In this document: piece by piece, positions 9,496-20,300 of the stretch
Layout of the letters: each line of letters opens with the position of its first letter
Numbering within the stretch: position 1 is the first letter of the stretch
Source: CAYRPN01 sp964426135
GTDB lineage: Bacteria; Planctomycetota; Phycisphaerae; Phycisphaerales; Phycisphaeraceae
Direction: 5' to 3'
DNA: 64,000 nucleotides
Assembly: GCA_964426135.1 (NCBI GenBank)
Contig: CAYRPN010000007.1
Coordinates: 20,536-84,535, forward strand
Program-made: the position numbers and the translations under genes
The notes under the pieces: model-generated
What the model saw: the letters and a program-made list of their open reading frames with translations, nothing else
Told to the model about the DNA's origin: nothing
Databases searched by the model: none

Positions 9496-10725
9496 CACTT
9501 TGGTTTTAAGAGATCGCGATGCCTGCATGTGTTCGATGACCGGCTCACCGGCCGCCCGCATCGAATCGAAAATCTGCGCGTAGTTGGCGGGCAGGTTCTC
9601 GATGCGAATCTCGCCCCTCATCGATCGCAACACTGCGTGCAGATTCTTCTGATCCCAGACAAGTGGCTTCCGCCGGTTCTCGGCGATCCATGCCTCGCAA
9701 ACTCGCAGCGCCGCCGCCCCCGGTCCGAAGTAGATGGTTCCACCGAGCAGTTCCCATCCATCCTTCAAGTGAACGGCAATATCGCAATCGAGACGGTCGA
9801 ACAGGTCGGGGAATCGGCGTACACGGGCATCGACATCAACATAGACGACAGGTCGCCCCGCATACTTCCGCACCATGTCGCGGCAAAACACCGCCTTGTA
9901 CTGCGTATTCGCCTGCCAGCTTCCCAGGTTCGGCACGTCGATCACGTCATGCAAAAGATCGAACGCACACAGCGACTCGACACACTGCCGCGCCTCCTCT
10001 TCATAACCCGTTCCCTTGGTGTAATAGCCGACATACATCGGCTTATTCACTGCTGGCGCCCGGATCGCCGATGACGACTCGTCCAATCGCCCGGCGATGT
10101 GGTCGTCCACGACGACATTGGGAGTCCGGTGGGCATTGAACAAGGCGAGTTCACGCACTGGATCGTGCGTGTGGTAGTTGAACGCCCGCGGGCCGTAGTT
10201 GTTGTGATAATGATCCACCGGCAAGCGCTGATAGGAGAAGCCGGTCAGGAACACTTCCCGCGGCCTGGCGCGTTCCATCAGCCAATGTAGAAACATGCAC
10301 CCGGTGGTCGGCCTGCACCGCAACTCTCTCTCCAGTCGCGTGCAGAAATCGCCCGGGACGAAATAGACTCGATCGACAAATCCGGTGAGGTCGTTCTTAA
10401 GAAATCGCTGGACGGTCGCATTCTCCATCGGCATTGGTAGCGGACAGGCGGCAATCACAAACTTCGGATCGTCGTACTCGAAGATCTGGCGGCGATGCAC
10501 GCCCGGCGCGTGGTTCAACGCGCAAGCGACGATGTCGGTTCGCTTTCCCACATGGCGGTAGAAATCGACGCCGGTGTGATATTTGTTGAACCGTACGACC
10601 ACGTCGCAGCCGTCGATGCGCCTGCCGTTCTCCCATTGAAGAACAGTCGATGCATTGCCGACGACCGCAACGGTCTTGCCGTCGAGATACGCCAGCAATT
10701 GCATTTCGATGTGAGATTGGCTCAT
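9439..10725 (-). CDS. two-domain glycosyltransferase: GT29-like (sialyltransferase-type) plus DxD nucleotide-diphospho-sugar transferase
   Basis: A 428-residue protein. Residues 1 to about 210 match bacterial GT29 sequences: GKTVAVVGNAS followed by IDGCDVVVRFNKY (large sialylmotif) and RPTTGCMFLHWLM...VFLTGFSY (small sialylmotif). From about 235 a second domain begins MYVGYYTKGTGYEEEA and carries RPVVYVDVDARV, a DxD-type metal/nucleotide site, and WDQKNLHAVL, as in proteins annotated as nucleotide-diphospho-sugar transferases. Sugar specificity cannot be inferred. The ATG at 10725 lies 2 bp after the stop of the upstream gene, suggesting translational coupling. The last ~24 residues are Ala/Gly/Arg-rich because the frame runs out of phase over the HD-gene remnant, so the native C-terminus was probably different. 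Confidence 0.75.
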   Translation of the reverse strand: MSQSHIEMQLLAYLDGKTVAVVGNASTVLQWENGRRIDGCDVVVRFNKYHTGVDFYRHVGKRTDIVACALNHAPGVHRRQIFEYDDPKFVIAACPLPMPMENATVQRFLKNDLTGFVDRVYFVPGDFCTRLERELRCRPTTGCMFLHWLMERARPREVFLTGFSYQRLPVDHYHNNYGPRAFNYHTHDPVRELALFNAHRTPNVVVDDHIAGRLDESSSAIRAPAVNKPMYVGYYTKGTGYEEEARQCVESLCAFDLLHDVIDVPNLGSWQANTQYKAVFCRDMVRKYAGRPVVYVDVDARVRRFPDLFDRLDCDIAVHLKDGWELLGGTIYFGPGAAALRVCEAWIAENRRKPLVWDQKNLHAVLRSMRGEIRIENLPANYAQIFDSMRAAGEPVIEHMQASRSLKTKVARGEAGAAAARGAVRGDG

Positions 10726-10727
10726 GG

Positions 10728-11999
10728 CTATGCTGCTGCGCACGGTGAAGCAAGGCACTCACCCAGCTGCGCCGCTGCCTCGGCGACGCTTGCCGCCCGC
10801 ACTTGCCGGACCCGTCCATCGCCGGCCGCGCGCTTCACCGTCTCCGCCGCGATCGCCGGATGCCAGACGGTGCAAACGAGCCGCGAGCATCCTGTTTCAT
10901 TCTCATTGGAGCATTCCCACTGGATCATGTCGATCCACTTGCGAAGTCCGGCGACCAGTTCCTCCGGCGAGCGATCCTGGGCCATCAGGTCGCGCAGGCC
11001 CACGTCGATGTCGGTGGACGGGTCGCGCTGGTAGCCGGTGTGCAGGCCGTGGCTGCGGCGCAGCTCGGCGACCACATCGCGCGGCGCGTCGAGCCAGATC
11101 ACCGGCATGTCGCTGCCGGCGCCGGTGCCGGAGCCGGGGGCCGGTGCCGGAGGCGGGTTCCAGAAGTTGGTCGGGTTCACCCGCCCGTTGATGTTCGACT
11201 GATCGCGCCGCTGACCGATCAGAAAGCGCTCCGGGGCGTAAACGCGATACTGGTGCTGCCAGTCCTTCATCATCCAGTCGATGTGGACATTGCAGTCGAG
11301 CCAGCGGAGATAAAGATCGCGCATGTAGCGGCCGCGGACGGCGTAGGCGTGGGTGCGCTGGCAGTTGGTGCAGCGCACGACGCCAGGCGCGACGGCCTGC
11401 GGGGGACTATGGTGCTGACCGCCGAGCATCAGGCCTTCCCAGTCGCAAGGCACGGCGGCGAGAAACGCGGCGACGCGCGGGGCGAAGTCGGCGCAGAGGA
11501 CGGCGTCGTCTTCCAGCACGAGCAGTTGTTCGATGCCGTCGCTCATTGCTCGCTCCAACACCGCGAGGTGCGACTGCCGGCAACCAAACGCGCCACCGCC
11601 CTGGGTGAACGAACTGCGGAGCGGAAGCATGTTTCCATTAATTGCGTGGAACACCTCGGGTTCACGGAACGGCCAGTCCTTATCTTCAAGTTCCTCCCGA
11701 AAAGCGGCCAGCCGATCGGGGCGGCACTTAAGATTGATGACGAGAACGCGGTCGTAGAACTGACTCAACTGACCTGGCGAAAGAATCACCGCGGAATGTC
11801 GCCCTTTGGCATCATCCGCAAGACCGAATCCGTTGGCCGTCCACTTTTGGAGCGGACAACTGCCCGTGTTCAATGACACAACCTGGCCGCCCGCGCCGCA
11901 TGTCACTTCGTCGGTGCCGAATTGACGATTCTGTTCGCAATGCAGGCATTGGAACCGACGTGCGGATCGTTCATCATGGCCATGTCTGACATTACCCAT
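10728..11999 (-). CDS. GT25-like glycosyltransferase with Cys-rich N-terminus
   Basis: A 423-residue protein. The core (residues ~80-280) has the GT25/LPS-type pattern: FYDRVLVINLKCRPDRLAAF, then GGGAFGCRQSHLAVLERAM, then LLVLEDDAVL with the acidic metal-binding cluster. Residues 18-49 contain CLHC and two more Cys, like a small zinc ribbon, which is unusual for the family. Residues ~295-423 (VIWLDAPRDVV, HTGYQRDPSTDIDVGL, WECSNENETGC, VCTVWHP) form an extra domain that I do not recognise. It sits between the HEAT-repeat gene (30 bp upstream) and the GT29-like gene (2 bp downstream), so the three are probably co-transcribed. The acceptor could be a surface polysaccharide or a glycoprotein; neither is shown by the sequence. 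Confidence 0.7.
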   Translation of the reverse strand: MGNVRHGHDERSARRFQCLHCEQNRQFGTDEVTCGAGGQVVSLNTGSCPLQKWTANGFGLADDAKGRHSAVILSPGQLSQFYDRVLVINLKCRPDRLAAFREELEDKDWPFREPEVFHAINGNMLPLRSSFTQGGGAFGCRQSHLAVLERAMSDGIEQLLVLEDDAVLCADFAPRVAAFLAAVPCDWEGLMLGGQHHSPPQAVAPGVVRCTNCQRTHAYAVRGRYMRDLYLRWLDCNVHIDWMMKDWQHQYRVYAPERFLIGQRRDQSNINGRVNPTNFWNPPPAPAPGSGTGAGSDMPVIWLDAPRDVVAELRRSHGLHTGYQRDPSTDIDVGLRDLMAQDRSPEELVAGLRKWIDMIQWECSNENETGCSRLVCTVWHPAIAAETVKRAAGDGRVRQVRAASVAEAAAQLGECLASPCAAA

Positions 12000-12029
12000 G
12001 GTCTGATTACAACTTGAATGAGCCGCTGA

Positions 12030-13145
12030 TCATGGCCGGCTACCGGCTCGCTTCCTGATCCTGGCGATGGCGTCTTTCACCGCTGCTTCGATCTTCTCAT
12101 TTCGTTCGACGAAAAAAACGGTGGGGCCGAGTTCAGGACGACGCAGTACTTGCTCAAGGGTTGGAATCGCGGTTTCGTCTCCAAGGTCACCCAGCGCGAT
12201 GACCGCGTCGCCCGACAAGTCTTGCGTTGCTTGGGTATTCTCGATGATGCGCATCAGGATGGGCACCGCACCCGGCTCACCCAGGTAGTGCAAGGTGCGC
12301 ACGGCCATGCGCCGTACGACATAATGTTCCGGCGAATCGTCGGCCGCCCGGCGGGCGGCGAGCGGCCTGATGCGCTTCTCGCGAAGCTTTCCCAATGCCA
12401 GCATCGCGTAATTATCGAATACATCGGCGGTCGGTATCGATGGGCCGTAGTCGTTGTACAAAACGATGCCACGATGCTCGGCCGTAGCCCAGCGTTGACG
12501 CGAATCGGGCTGCATAGGCAGCCAGTAGTCTTTCGCCCCGAAGCCTTTCAGAGCGGTTTCCGCCAGCATCAGCCGCCACGGCCGCGAATCCTCCATTCGG
12601 ACGAATTTGAGATACCAATCCATAGCTTTGATCATGTCTGCTGATCGTCGCGCCTCCGGGATTACATAAGGAGCGGGCTCATTTGGCAACAACAATCCGG
12701 TCGTTGTCATGTCATGGACCGGAACACCGGCACGATCGACATGCGGAAAGCACTCGTTGAGGACAATCACTTTGTCACAGAACGCCTCCTCGATCTTGCG
12801 GAATCGAGCGGGATCGCGTGCCCGTTCAAGCATCATCTCGGCGATCCATTTCCGTTGCTCATCTTGACTTGTCTCAATTTCTCGCAGGAGGTATTCCGCG
12901 GCGCGCGGCTGGCTGAACAGGTTCTGCCGCGCTTCGACGTACTGCTCGCCCGCGGCGCCGACGGCCTTGGCGAACAGCGATTCCAGCACCGGGTCGGCGG
13001 TCGGCTTCGCGCATGCTGCGCAGCCTGCGAGAGTGACAAAACAAATCAACGCGCCGCAGAGCGCGGGGATTCGTCCCCCCTCAGCCCCCAGTCGGCCACT
13101 TGTTCCACCAAGTGTTGTAAAGCGTCGTGGGCTGGCGGCGCACAT
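12030..13145 (-). CDS. HEAT/PBS-lyase-repeat lipoprotein
   Basis: About 371 residues. The chosen start (ATG 13145) gives an Arg-containing n-region, a hydrophobic core IPALCGALICFVTLAGC and a lipobox LAGC, so export and lipid attachment are likely. The start overlaps the 3' end of the PAD gene by 62 bp and its ribosome-binding site is weak, so it is uncertain. The C-terminal part has HEAT-like hairpins, e.g. YVVRRMAVRTLHYLGEPGAVPIL and LSGDAVIALGDLGDETAIPTL. The middle is not recognised. HEAT repeats usually bind proteins. Its position directly after PAD suggests a shared transcript and possibly a role in presenting or regulating that enzyme's substrate, which is inference. Confidence 0.65.
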   Translation of the reverse strand: MCAASPRRFTTLGGTSGRLGAEGGRIPALCGALICFVTLAGCAACAKPTADPVLESLFAKAVGAAGEQYVEARQNLFSQPRAAEYLLREIETSQDEQRKWIAEMMLERARDPARFRKIEEAFCDKVIVLNECFPHVDRAGVPVHDMTTTGLLLPNEPAPYVIPEARRSADMIKAMDWYLKFVRMEDSRPWRLMLAETALKGFGAKDYWLPMQPDSRQRWATAEHRGIVLYNDYGPSIPTADVFDNYAMLALGKLREKRIRPLAARRAADDSPEHYVVRRMAVRTLHYLGEPGAVPILMRIIENTQATQDLSGDAVIALGDLGDETAIPTLEQVLRRPELGPTVFFVERNEKIEAAVKDAIARIRKRAGSRP

Positions 13146-15636
13146 TGCTGCCGCAGTGCAATTCTCCATGTCTTTCATGGAAGAGCTTCCATTCGTCGAT
13201 GAAGTCGTCATCCGACATCGGCAGGATCTGCTTGCAATGCTCCTGATAAACATCTTTACCTCCGATTCCGATCCGAGGGGCGTGCGGTTGCTGCATCAAA
13301 AGGTAATGGCGGCTGCTGTCATTCACGACGACCAGATTTGCAAGATTGGCAAAGTACCCATAAAAGCGACGCCCTCGCTCAGGCGCATTCTCGTTGGGGG
13401 CGAACATCACCGGAACGCGCACAAAATCGGTCTCCACTAGTCCCAATTCGGCCATCAGGATTTCGCGAGCGTCGTCAAGGTTCTTCCTTGGACTGTCGTT
13501 CCCTTCCAGATTCTTCAGGCGCAAGTCAGGGTCAATTCGGACTTCTTGTGCGGTAATGAAGACCGGCACGTCCTCCCAGAGCAGCTTGGAGTTCTCCACA
13601 AGCACATACCGCGAACAGGCGGGCGGAGGCACCAGCCAGGTCGGCGAGCCCACAATCGTCGCTCCGGTCCCGAAAACCGGCAGCAGCGCCGCCGCGGCCG
13701 CGACGTTGGGGACGAACCATCGCCGCCGAATCCGCAGTCGGCTCCCGGAGGAGTTGTCCGGGTCGACCTCGGCCACTTGCCCGACCGCGGACTGATCAGG
13801 ACTGTCGTAAATCCGCACGTACCGGAATCCGCCGTTGCGAGCGACTTCGCCCAGTCCCACATGGCCCTCAAAGACGATGTCGGCGTCGATCAGCGTGTTC
13901 ACATCGCTGTCGGCTGTGGTGCACGAGGCGACTTCCTTGTCCGAGGCGCTGTCATACAGAAAAGTCCGCCAATTGCGCTCGTCATCCAACCGGCACGAAC
14001 AAGAACCGCCGGAGCCTGAGCTGCTATCCGCGAACGACCCGCTGCCGGACCCCATGGCCCCGCCTGGAGGGGCCGGCAGCAGTTGGAACGCCAACGCCGG
14101 ATCGGCTATGACGACCAGAAATCCGCGCGATCCGGGACCCGAAATAAAGGAAATTATCTCGTCGATATGGCCAACGTGCAGCCACCGGGTCGGCAGTTCA
14201 AGAAGATGGAACCCTGTTACAGTTCGCTTGGCTTGAATGCGCTGTCTTATCAGAAACTGCTTGATGAGTGACCCTTCCGGCGCGATCGTACTAGTGCCCA
14301 GGTTGTTGCCGACGACGATCCGGCCCAGAGGAAAGTTCTTGGACGGGTCCATATGAGCGAGCGGGGGAGATACTTCAATGTTGCCCCCAACATATGAGGC
14401 ATCGGCGAAGAAGCCTTCCGCGAATAGTTCGATCCAGGAAAATGCCGTGTTCGCCGCATCCGGGATCGGCCGCGACATCTGAACGGTCATGTAATCGCCC
14501 ACCGACCAACCAGCTTGGCGCACCAGTTGAATCGCCGCAGGCATGATCTGCTGAGTCGAACTGATCAGCGGCTTGCTTGAAGTTCCCGCCTCGAAATAGT
14601 CCTGGATGAACGGGGTATCCGTGAAGCCATCAGCAATCCTGCCGGCACCGACAATCTCTTTCAGCCGTGGGCCGAATTTCGCCGCAAGACTGGATACGAA
14701 CACTTTCTCAACCGGCAGCGTGTTTGGAAGAAGGATGAACGGCGTCGGCATGACCAGCACTCGATCCTGCGCGACCGCTTGACCGTCCTTCATGGCGGTG
14801 AGGACGAGGAATATCTTGACCGCGTGCTCGCAACCCTCGGCCCAAAGCGTAACCTCGCCCTGCCCGCGGATGTCGGGATCCTCGGGACCGGGGTTTGCCT
14901 TGAAGTTGTATGCGGACCCCGCTTCGCGGCCAGCGAGATGAAAATACTTGAACGTGGGTGGCTGAATCGCATTCGGGACTCTGTGATAAATCCGGATCGA
15001 CGATTCGGCGGGCGGCGGAAACCAATTGATGAAGGATCCCGTTTCAGCGGGTTCAATGCTTAACCGAATCGTCACACCTTCCGGAATCGCGCCCACACCA
15101 ATTTTCTGAACCTTGATGGCGGACAGGTCCTCAGCGTCCGCATCCACTGAGATGGCAGGTTCTCCCCAGTCGCGACCCGTAAACGGCGGGCCTTGCGCGA
15201 TATATCGACGCCGCGGCGCATTCTCATCGTTATCTCCGTTCACAATCAGAATTGCCCCGTGTACATCATTGAACTCGCGCTTGTGATCCTGCGGTTCCGC
15301 TTCGACCACGCCATCGCGGTTGGTGTCAGCATCGATCTGAATGAGAAGAGAGACGCTGGAACTCGATCCCGTCGACGCGGAAGACGTTGAACCGGCCGAA
15401 CTGGAGTTTGCGATGCTGCCGGCGCTGCTGCCGCTTGAGGAGCTGCTGGCGATTGAGGACTCGCTGCTCGCTGATGAACCGCTGGAGCTGCTGTCGGCAC
15501 TTGACGACGACGCGCTGCCGGCGCTGCTGCCGCTTGAGGAGCTGCTGGCGATTGAGGACTCACTGCTCGCTGATGAACCGCTTCCGTTGTCGCACCGACT
15601 TGCCGAAAAAGACCCGCCTGAACTGCTATCGCTCAT
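13081..15636 (-). CDS. protein-arginine deiminase (vertebrate PADI-type), Ser-rich N-terminus
   Basis: An 851-residue enzyme expected to convert peptidyl-arginine to citrulline using Ca2+. Residues 1-95 are Ser/Gly/Ala repeats. From about 97 the PAD middle domain is clear: IQIDADTNRDGVVE and GAILIVNGDNDEN (Ca-binding loops in the family), and LPNTLPVEKVFVSSL. The catalytic domain has all four key residues: Asp346 in FIQDYFEAG, His490 and Asp492 in VGHIDEIISF, and Cys828 in HGELHCGSNVRR near the C-terminus, followed by a Trp-Trp as in PADI. GNIEVSPP and PLGRIVVG also match. About 170 residues (525-700) are inserted between the GHxD and terminal Cys blocks. MSDSSS at 15636 is preceded by TGGGGGT; an ATG 24 bp earlier is possible. 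No signal peptide is visible. Confidence 0.9.
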   Translation of the reverse strand: MSDSSSGGSFSASRCDNGSGSSASSESSIASSSSSGSSAGSASSSSADSSSSGSSASSESSIASSSSSGSSAGSIANSSSAGSTSSASTGSSSSVSLLIQIDADTNRDGVVEAEPQDHKREFNDVHGAILIVNGDNDENAPRRRYIAQGPPFTGRDWGEPAISVDADAEDLSAIKVQKIGVGAIPEGVTIRLSIEPAETGSFINWFPPPAESSIRIYHRVPNAIQPPTFKYFHLAGREAGSAYNFKANPGPEDPDIRGQGEVTLWAEGCEHAVKIFLVLTAMKDGQAVAQDRVLVMPTPFILLPNTLPVEKVFVSSLAAKFGPRLKEIVGAGRIADGFTDTPFIQDYFEAGTSSKPLISSTQQIMPAAIQLVRQAGWSVGDYMTVQMSRPIPDAANTAFSWIELFAEGFFADASYVGGNIEVSPPLAHMDPSKNFPLGRIVVGNNLGTSTIAPEGSLIKQFLIRQRIQAKRTVTGFHLLELPTRWLHVGHIDEIISFISGPGSRGFLVVIADPALAFQLLPAPPGGAMGSGSGSFADSSSGSGGSCSCRLDDERNWRTFLYDSASDKEVASCTTADSDVNTLIDADIVFEGHVGLGEVARNGGFRYVRIYDSPDQSAVGQVAEVDPDNSSGSRLRIRRRWFVPNVAAAAALLPVFGTGATIVGSPTWLVPPPACSRYVLVENSKLLWEDVPVFITAQEVRIDPDLRLKNLEGNDSPRKNLDDAREILMAELGLVETDFVRVPVMFAPNENAPERGRRFYGYFANLANLVVVNDSSRHYLLMQQPHAPRIGIGGKDVYQEHCKQILPMSDDDFIDEWKLFHERHGELHCGSNVRRQPTTLYNTWWNKWPTGG
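15417..15586. repeat. direct repeat inside the Ser-rich region of the PAD gene
   Basis: A ~68-bp unit (15417-15484) is repeated almost exactly at 15519-15586, encoding the same Ser/Gly/Ala string twice. Recent internal duplication of a flexible linker is the simplest reading. Confidence 0.7.
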
Positions 15637-15771
15637 ACAACCCCCAATCGCTGGAATCATCCACCCGCCGGAACGACGTTCGTTCCACCGTCTGGATGAT
15701 ACCGCGCCCCCCCCTCTGCCATGTCAAGCGATTTTTCTAAAATTGCGCAATCCTTTTTCGTCGCGTAAAGC

Positions 15772-17253
<1,482 letters not shown>

Positions 17254-17322
17254 GGAAGAAACCTCGATGAGGGGGCAGAGAGAAGTCAGTCTAACAAGGA
17301 GATCGACAAAAGCAGTGCTTTT

Positions 17323-20300
17323 TCAGTGGTTAAAAAGGAACGACGGACTATTGATCAGCGCCCACGCCAGATCCTGCGCCACGGTCAGCCGCTTGTTCTT
17401 CTGCTGATCACCGCTGACCGCACCGAGCCGGCGAAGCTCCACGAGCGCCGGATCGAGCGGGATCGGTGTGCTGGCTTTGGCGTACGCGTCCTGGCGACCC
17501 TTCAAACCCGGGTCGATCGGCAGCGGCTGCTTCGCGGCGTTGAGGTCGGCGGTGGCCTTGACCAGGCCGGCGTCGGTGTCGCGGAAATACTTGAGCACCG
17601 CGGCCTTCTGCTTGTCGTCGCGTTTGTCGGCCGCCAGCGCCAAGGCATCGGTCACTTCCTTCGGCGGCGCCTGCAGCGTCGGCGCCGGGGCCGTCGTCGC
17701 GCTGATGCGGAACTTGCCCAGCGTGTGCATGCCGTCGGTGTACTGCTGGTTGATCAGAATCTTCACCGCGCTGTCCTTCTTGATCTGCGGCTGGGCGAAG
17801 GTGAAGACCGCCACGTGGTTCTTGCCAAGTTCCGCCGAGATCGCCCAGCCGTTGTTCTGATCGGGCGCCTGGCCGTCGATCGCGGTGGCGACGTCGTAGC
17901 CCTGCTGGCTGAAGTCGGCAGTGGCCTTGGCGAAGGCGATTTTCTTGAACTTGTCCGGCTTGTCCTTGGGCGCTTCCTGCAGTTCGAACTCGCTGACGAC
18001 GAAGTTGCCGTTCTGTGGCCGACCGGGGCCCTTGCCGGGCAAGCGATCATCGGCGAGCGCCTCGAGGCGGATGCCGGTGATCTTCTCCAGCGGCGCTTCG
18101 ACGATCAGTTCGTACATCGTCTTGCCGTTAGGGCCGGTGACGAAGATCGAGCCGTCGCCCTCCTTCGTCAGCACCGCGTTGTTGGTGGATTTCATGCTCT
18201 TGAACGCCACGGGCGTCCACGTCGCGCCGGCCTTGAGCGCGGCTTCCAATTCCGGCAATCGCGCGGCGAAGCCCGCTTCGTATGCCTTCAGCTCGCCGTC
18301 GAGCTTGGCGATTTTTTCCTGCCGTGCCTTTTCATCGGCGGCGATCTTCGGGGCGATCTGGGCGGCATAGGCGTCCAGGTCCGCCTTCGTCGTCTTCATC
18401 AGCGCGTCGCGGTCGGCGGTCAGCTTGGCGATGGCCGGCGCCTGCTCCGCTTCCTTGGCGGCGAGGGCGGCGGCGATCTTGGTCGCATCCGCGTCGATCT
18501 GGTTCATGACATTCAGCGTCGCCTTGATCTCCGCGTCTGTCGCCGGGCGGGCCAGCACGCGCATGAAGACTTCATCGATCAGCTTCGCGTCGTCCTTCTC
18601 GGCGGCGACGAGTTTCGTCAGTGCGTTGTTCGGATCGGCCAGGGCGTCGGCGACGGTGGGCCCGCTGATCAGCGCCATGACCGAGCCCAGGTGGACTTCA
18701 TTGCTGCGCTCGCATTCGCATGCGCTTTCGCGCACGGGCTTGCCGAGCGTGGCGAGGAAGCCGTCGGGCAGCGTGATGCCGCTGTCGGGCAGCGACGCGG
18801 CCCGCATGCCGGCGGCGACGCCGGGGATGCGCGAAGCTGCGCCGGTGACCACGTGGACGGCATCGAACACCACCTCCGCCGGGAGCCGGCGGGGCAGGGC
18901 GTGCGAGAAGTTGATGCGGTCGTCCTCGTTCCACTTGTTGCTGCGGAACGAAAGCTGATAGGTGCGCGATTTGCAGATCATCTTCATCATCGCGCGGGTG
19001 TCGAACTTCACATCCACGAATGACTGCGCCAGGTGCGCGAGCAGTTCCGGATTGGTCGCCGGGTTGCCGGCGCGGATGTCGTCGATCGGCTCGATGATGC
19101 CCACGCCCAGCAGATACGCCCACATGCGGTTGACGTAGCTGCGCGCGAAGTAAGGATTCTGCGGCGAGATCACCCATGCCGCCAGTTCGTCGCGGCGGCT
19201 GGCCTTCTCCGCCTTCTCGTATTTCGCGGCGAAGGGGAACTTCGGCGGCGTCGGCGTCTTGGTGCGCTCGTGCAGCACTTCGCCGTCGTTCTTCTCATAC
19301 ACCTCTTCATAGAGCGGCTTGGCGCCCTCCACCGCGGTGCCGCCGATGTTGCGCTCCCCGCTGGCCGGGTCTTTCTTCAGGCCGACGCGGGCGAAATACG
19401 CCGCCGTCTCGTAGTACTGGTCCTGCGTCCACTTCTCGAACGGGTGATCGTGGCACTTGTTGCAGTTGAAGCGAACACCCAGGAACAGGTGCGTCGTGTT
19501 CTCCATCATGTCCGTCGGCTCGCGCAGAATCTTGTAATACGACGCAGCCGGGTTGTCCTTGTTGGAGCCCTGGGCCGTGAGAATCTTCTTCGCGAACTGA
19601 TCGTAAGGCGTGTTGGCGTTCACCTCGCTGCGGATCCAGTTGCGGAACGCGGTGGCGCCTTCGCGAGCCAGGAACTTGCCGTTGACCTGCAGGAGGTCCG
19701 CCCACTTGTTCGTCCAGTATTCCACGTACGGATCGCTGCCCACGAGCTTGTCGATCAGCTCATCGCGCTTGACCCGCGTCTCCCGTTTGTCGGCCATGAA
19801 CGTGCGCACTTCATCCGCCGTCGGAGGCAGGCCGGTCAGATCGATGTACACCCGGCGAAGAAACTCGTTGTCGGTGCAGAGTTCCGACGGCTGAATCTGC
19901 ATCGCCTTCCACTTGTTGGCCACCAGTTCGTCGATCTTGCCCCACGTCTCCGGCGGCGTCCATGAGAAGCCCGTGCGATCACCCATCACGGTGAGCGTGG
20001 TGGCGGTGTAGCCGCCCTCGTAGCGCGCCAGGATCGGCGCTTCGCCGCGGCGCAGCGACGTCGCCACGCCCTCGCGGTTGGTCGCGGCCACTTCGGTGTT
20101 GCCGCTTTCGATGAAGGCCAGGTCGGTCACATCGCGCGTCGAGCCATCGGTGTAAGTGGCGATCACTTTCATCGCCACGGTCTGGCCATCTTTCGCCAGC
20201 GTCGGGTTCTTCGGCGAAAGGTCAATGGACGCTACGCGCGGCACGCTGAGATTCAGCTTGGCGCCGCCGGCGATCCAGCCGCGGATCGTCTTGTAGTAAG

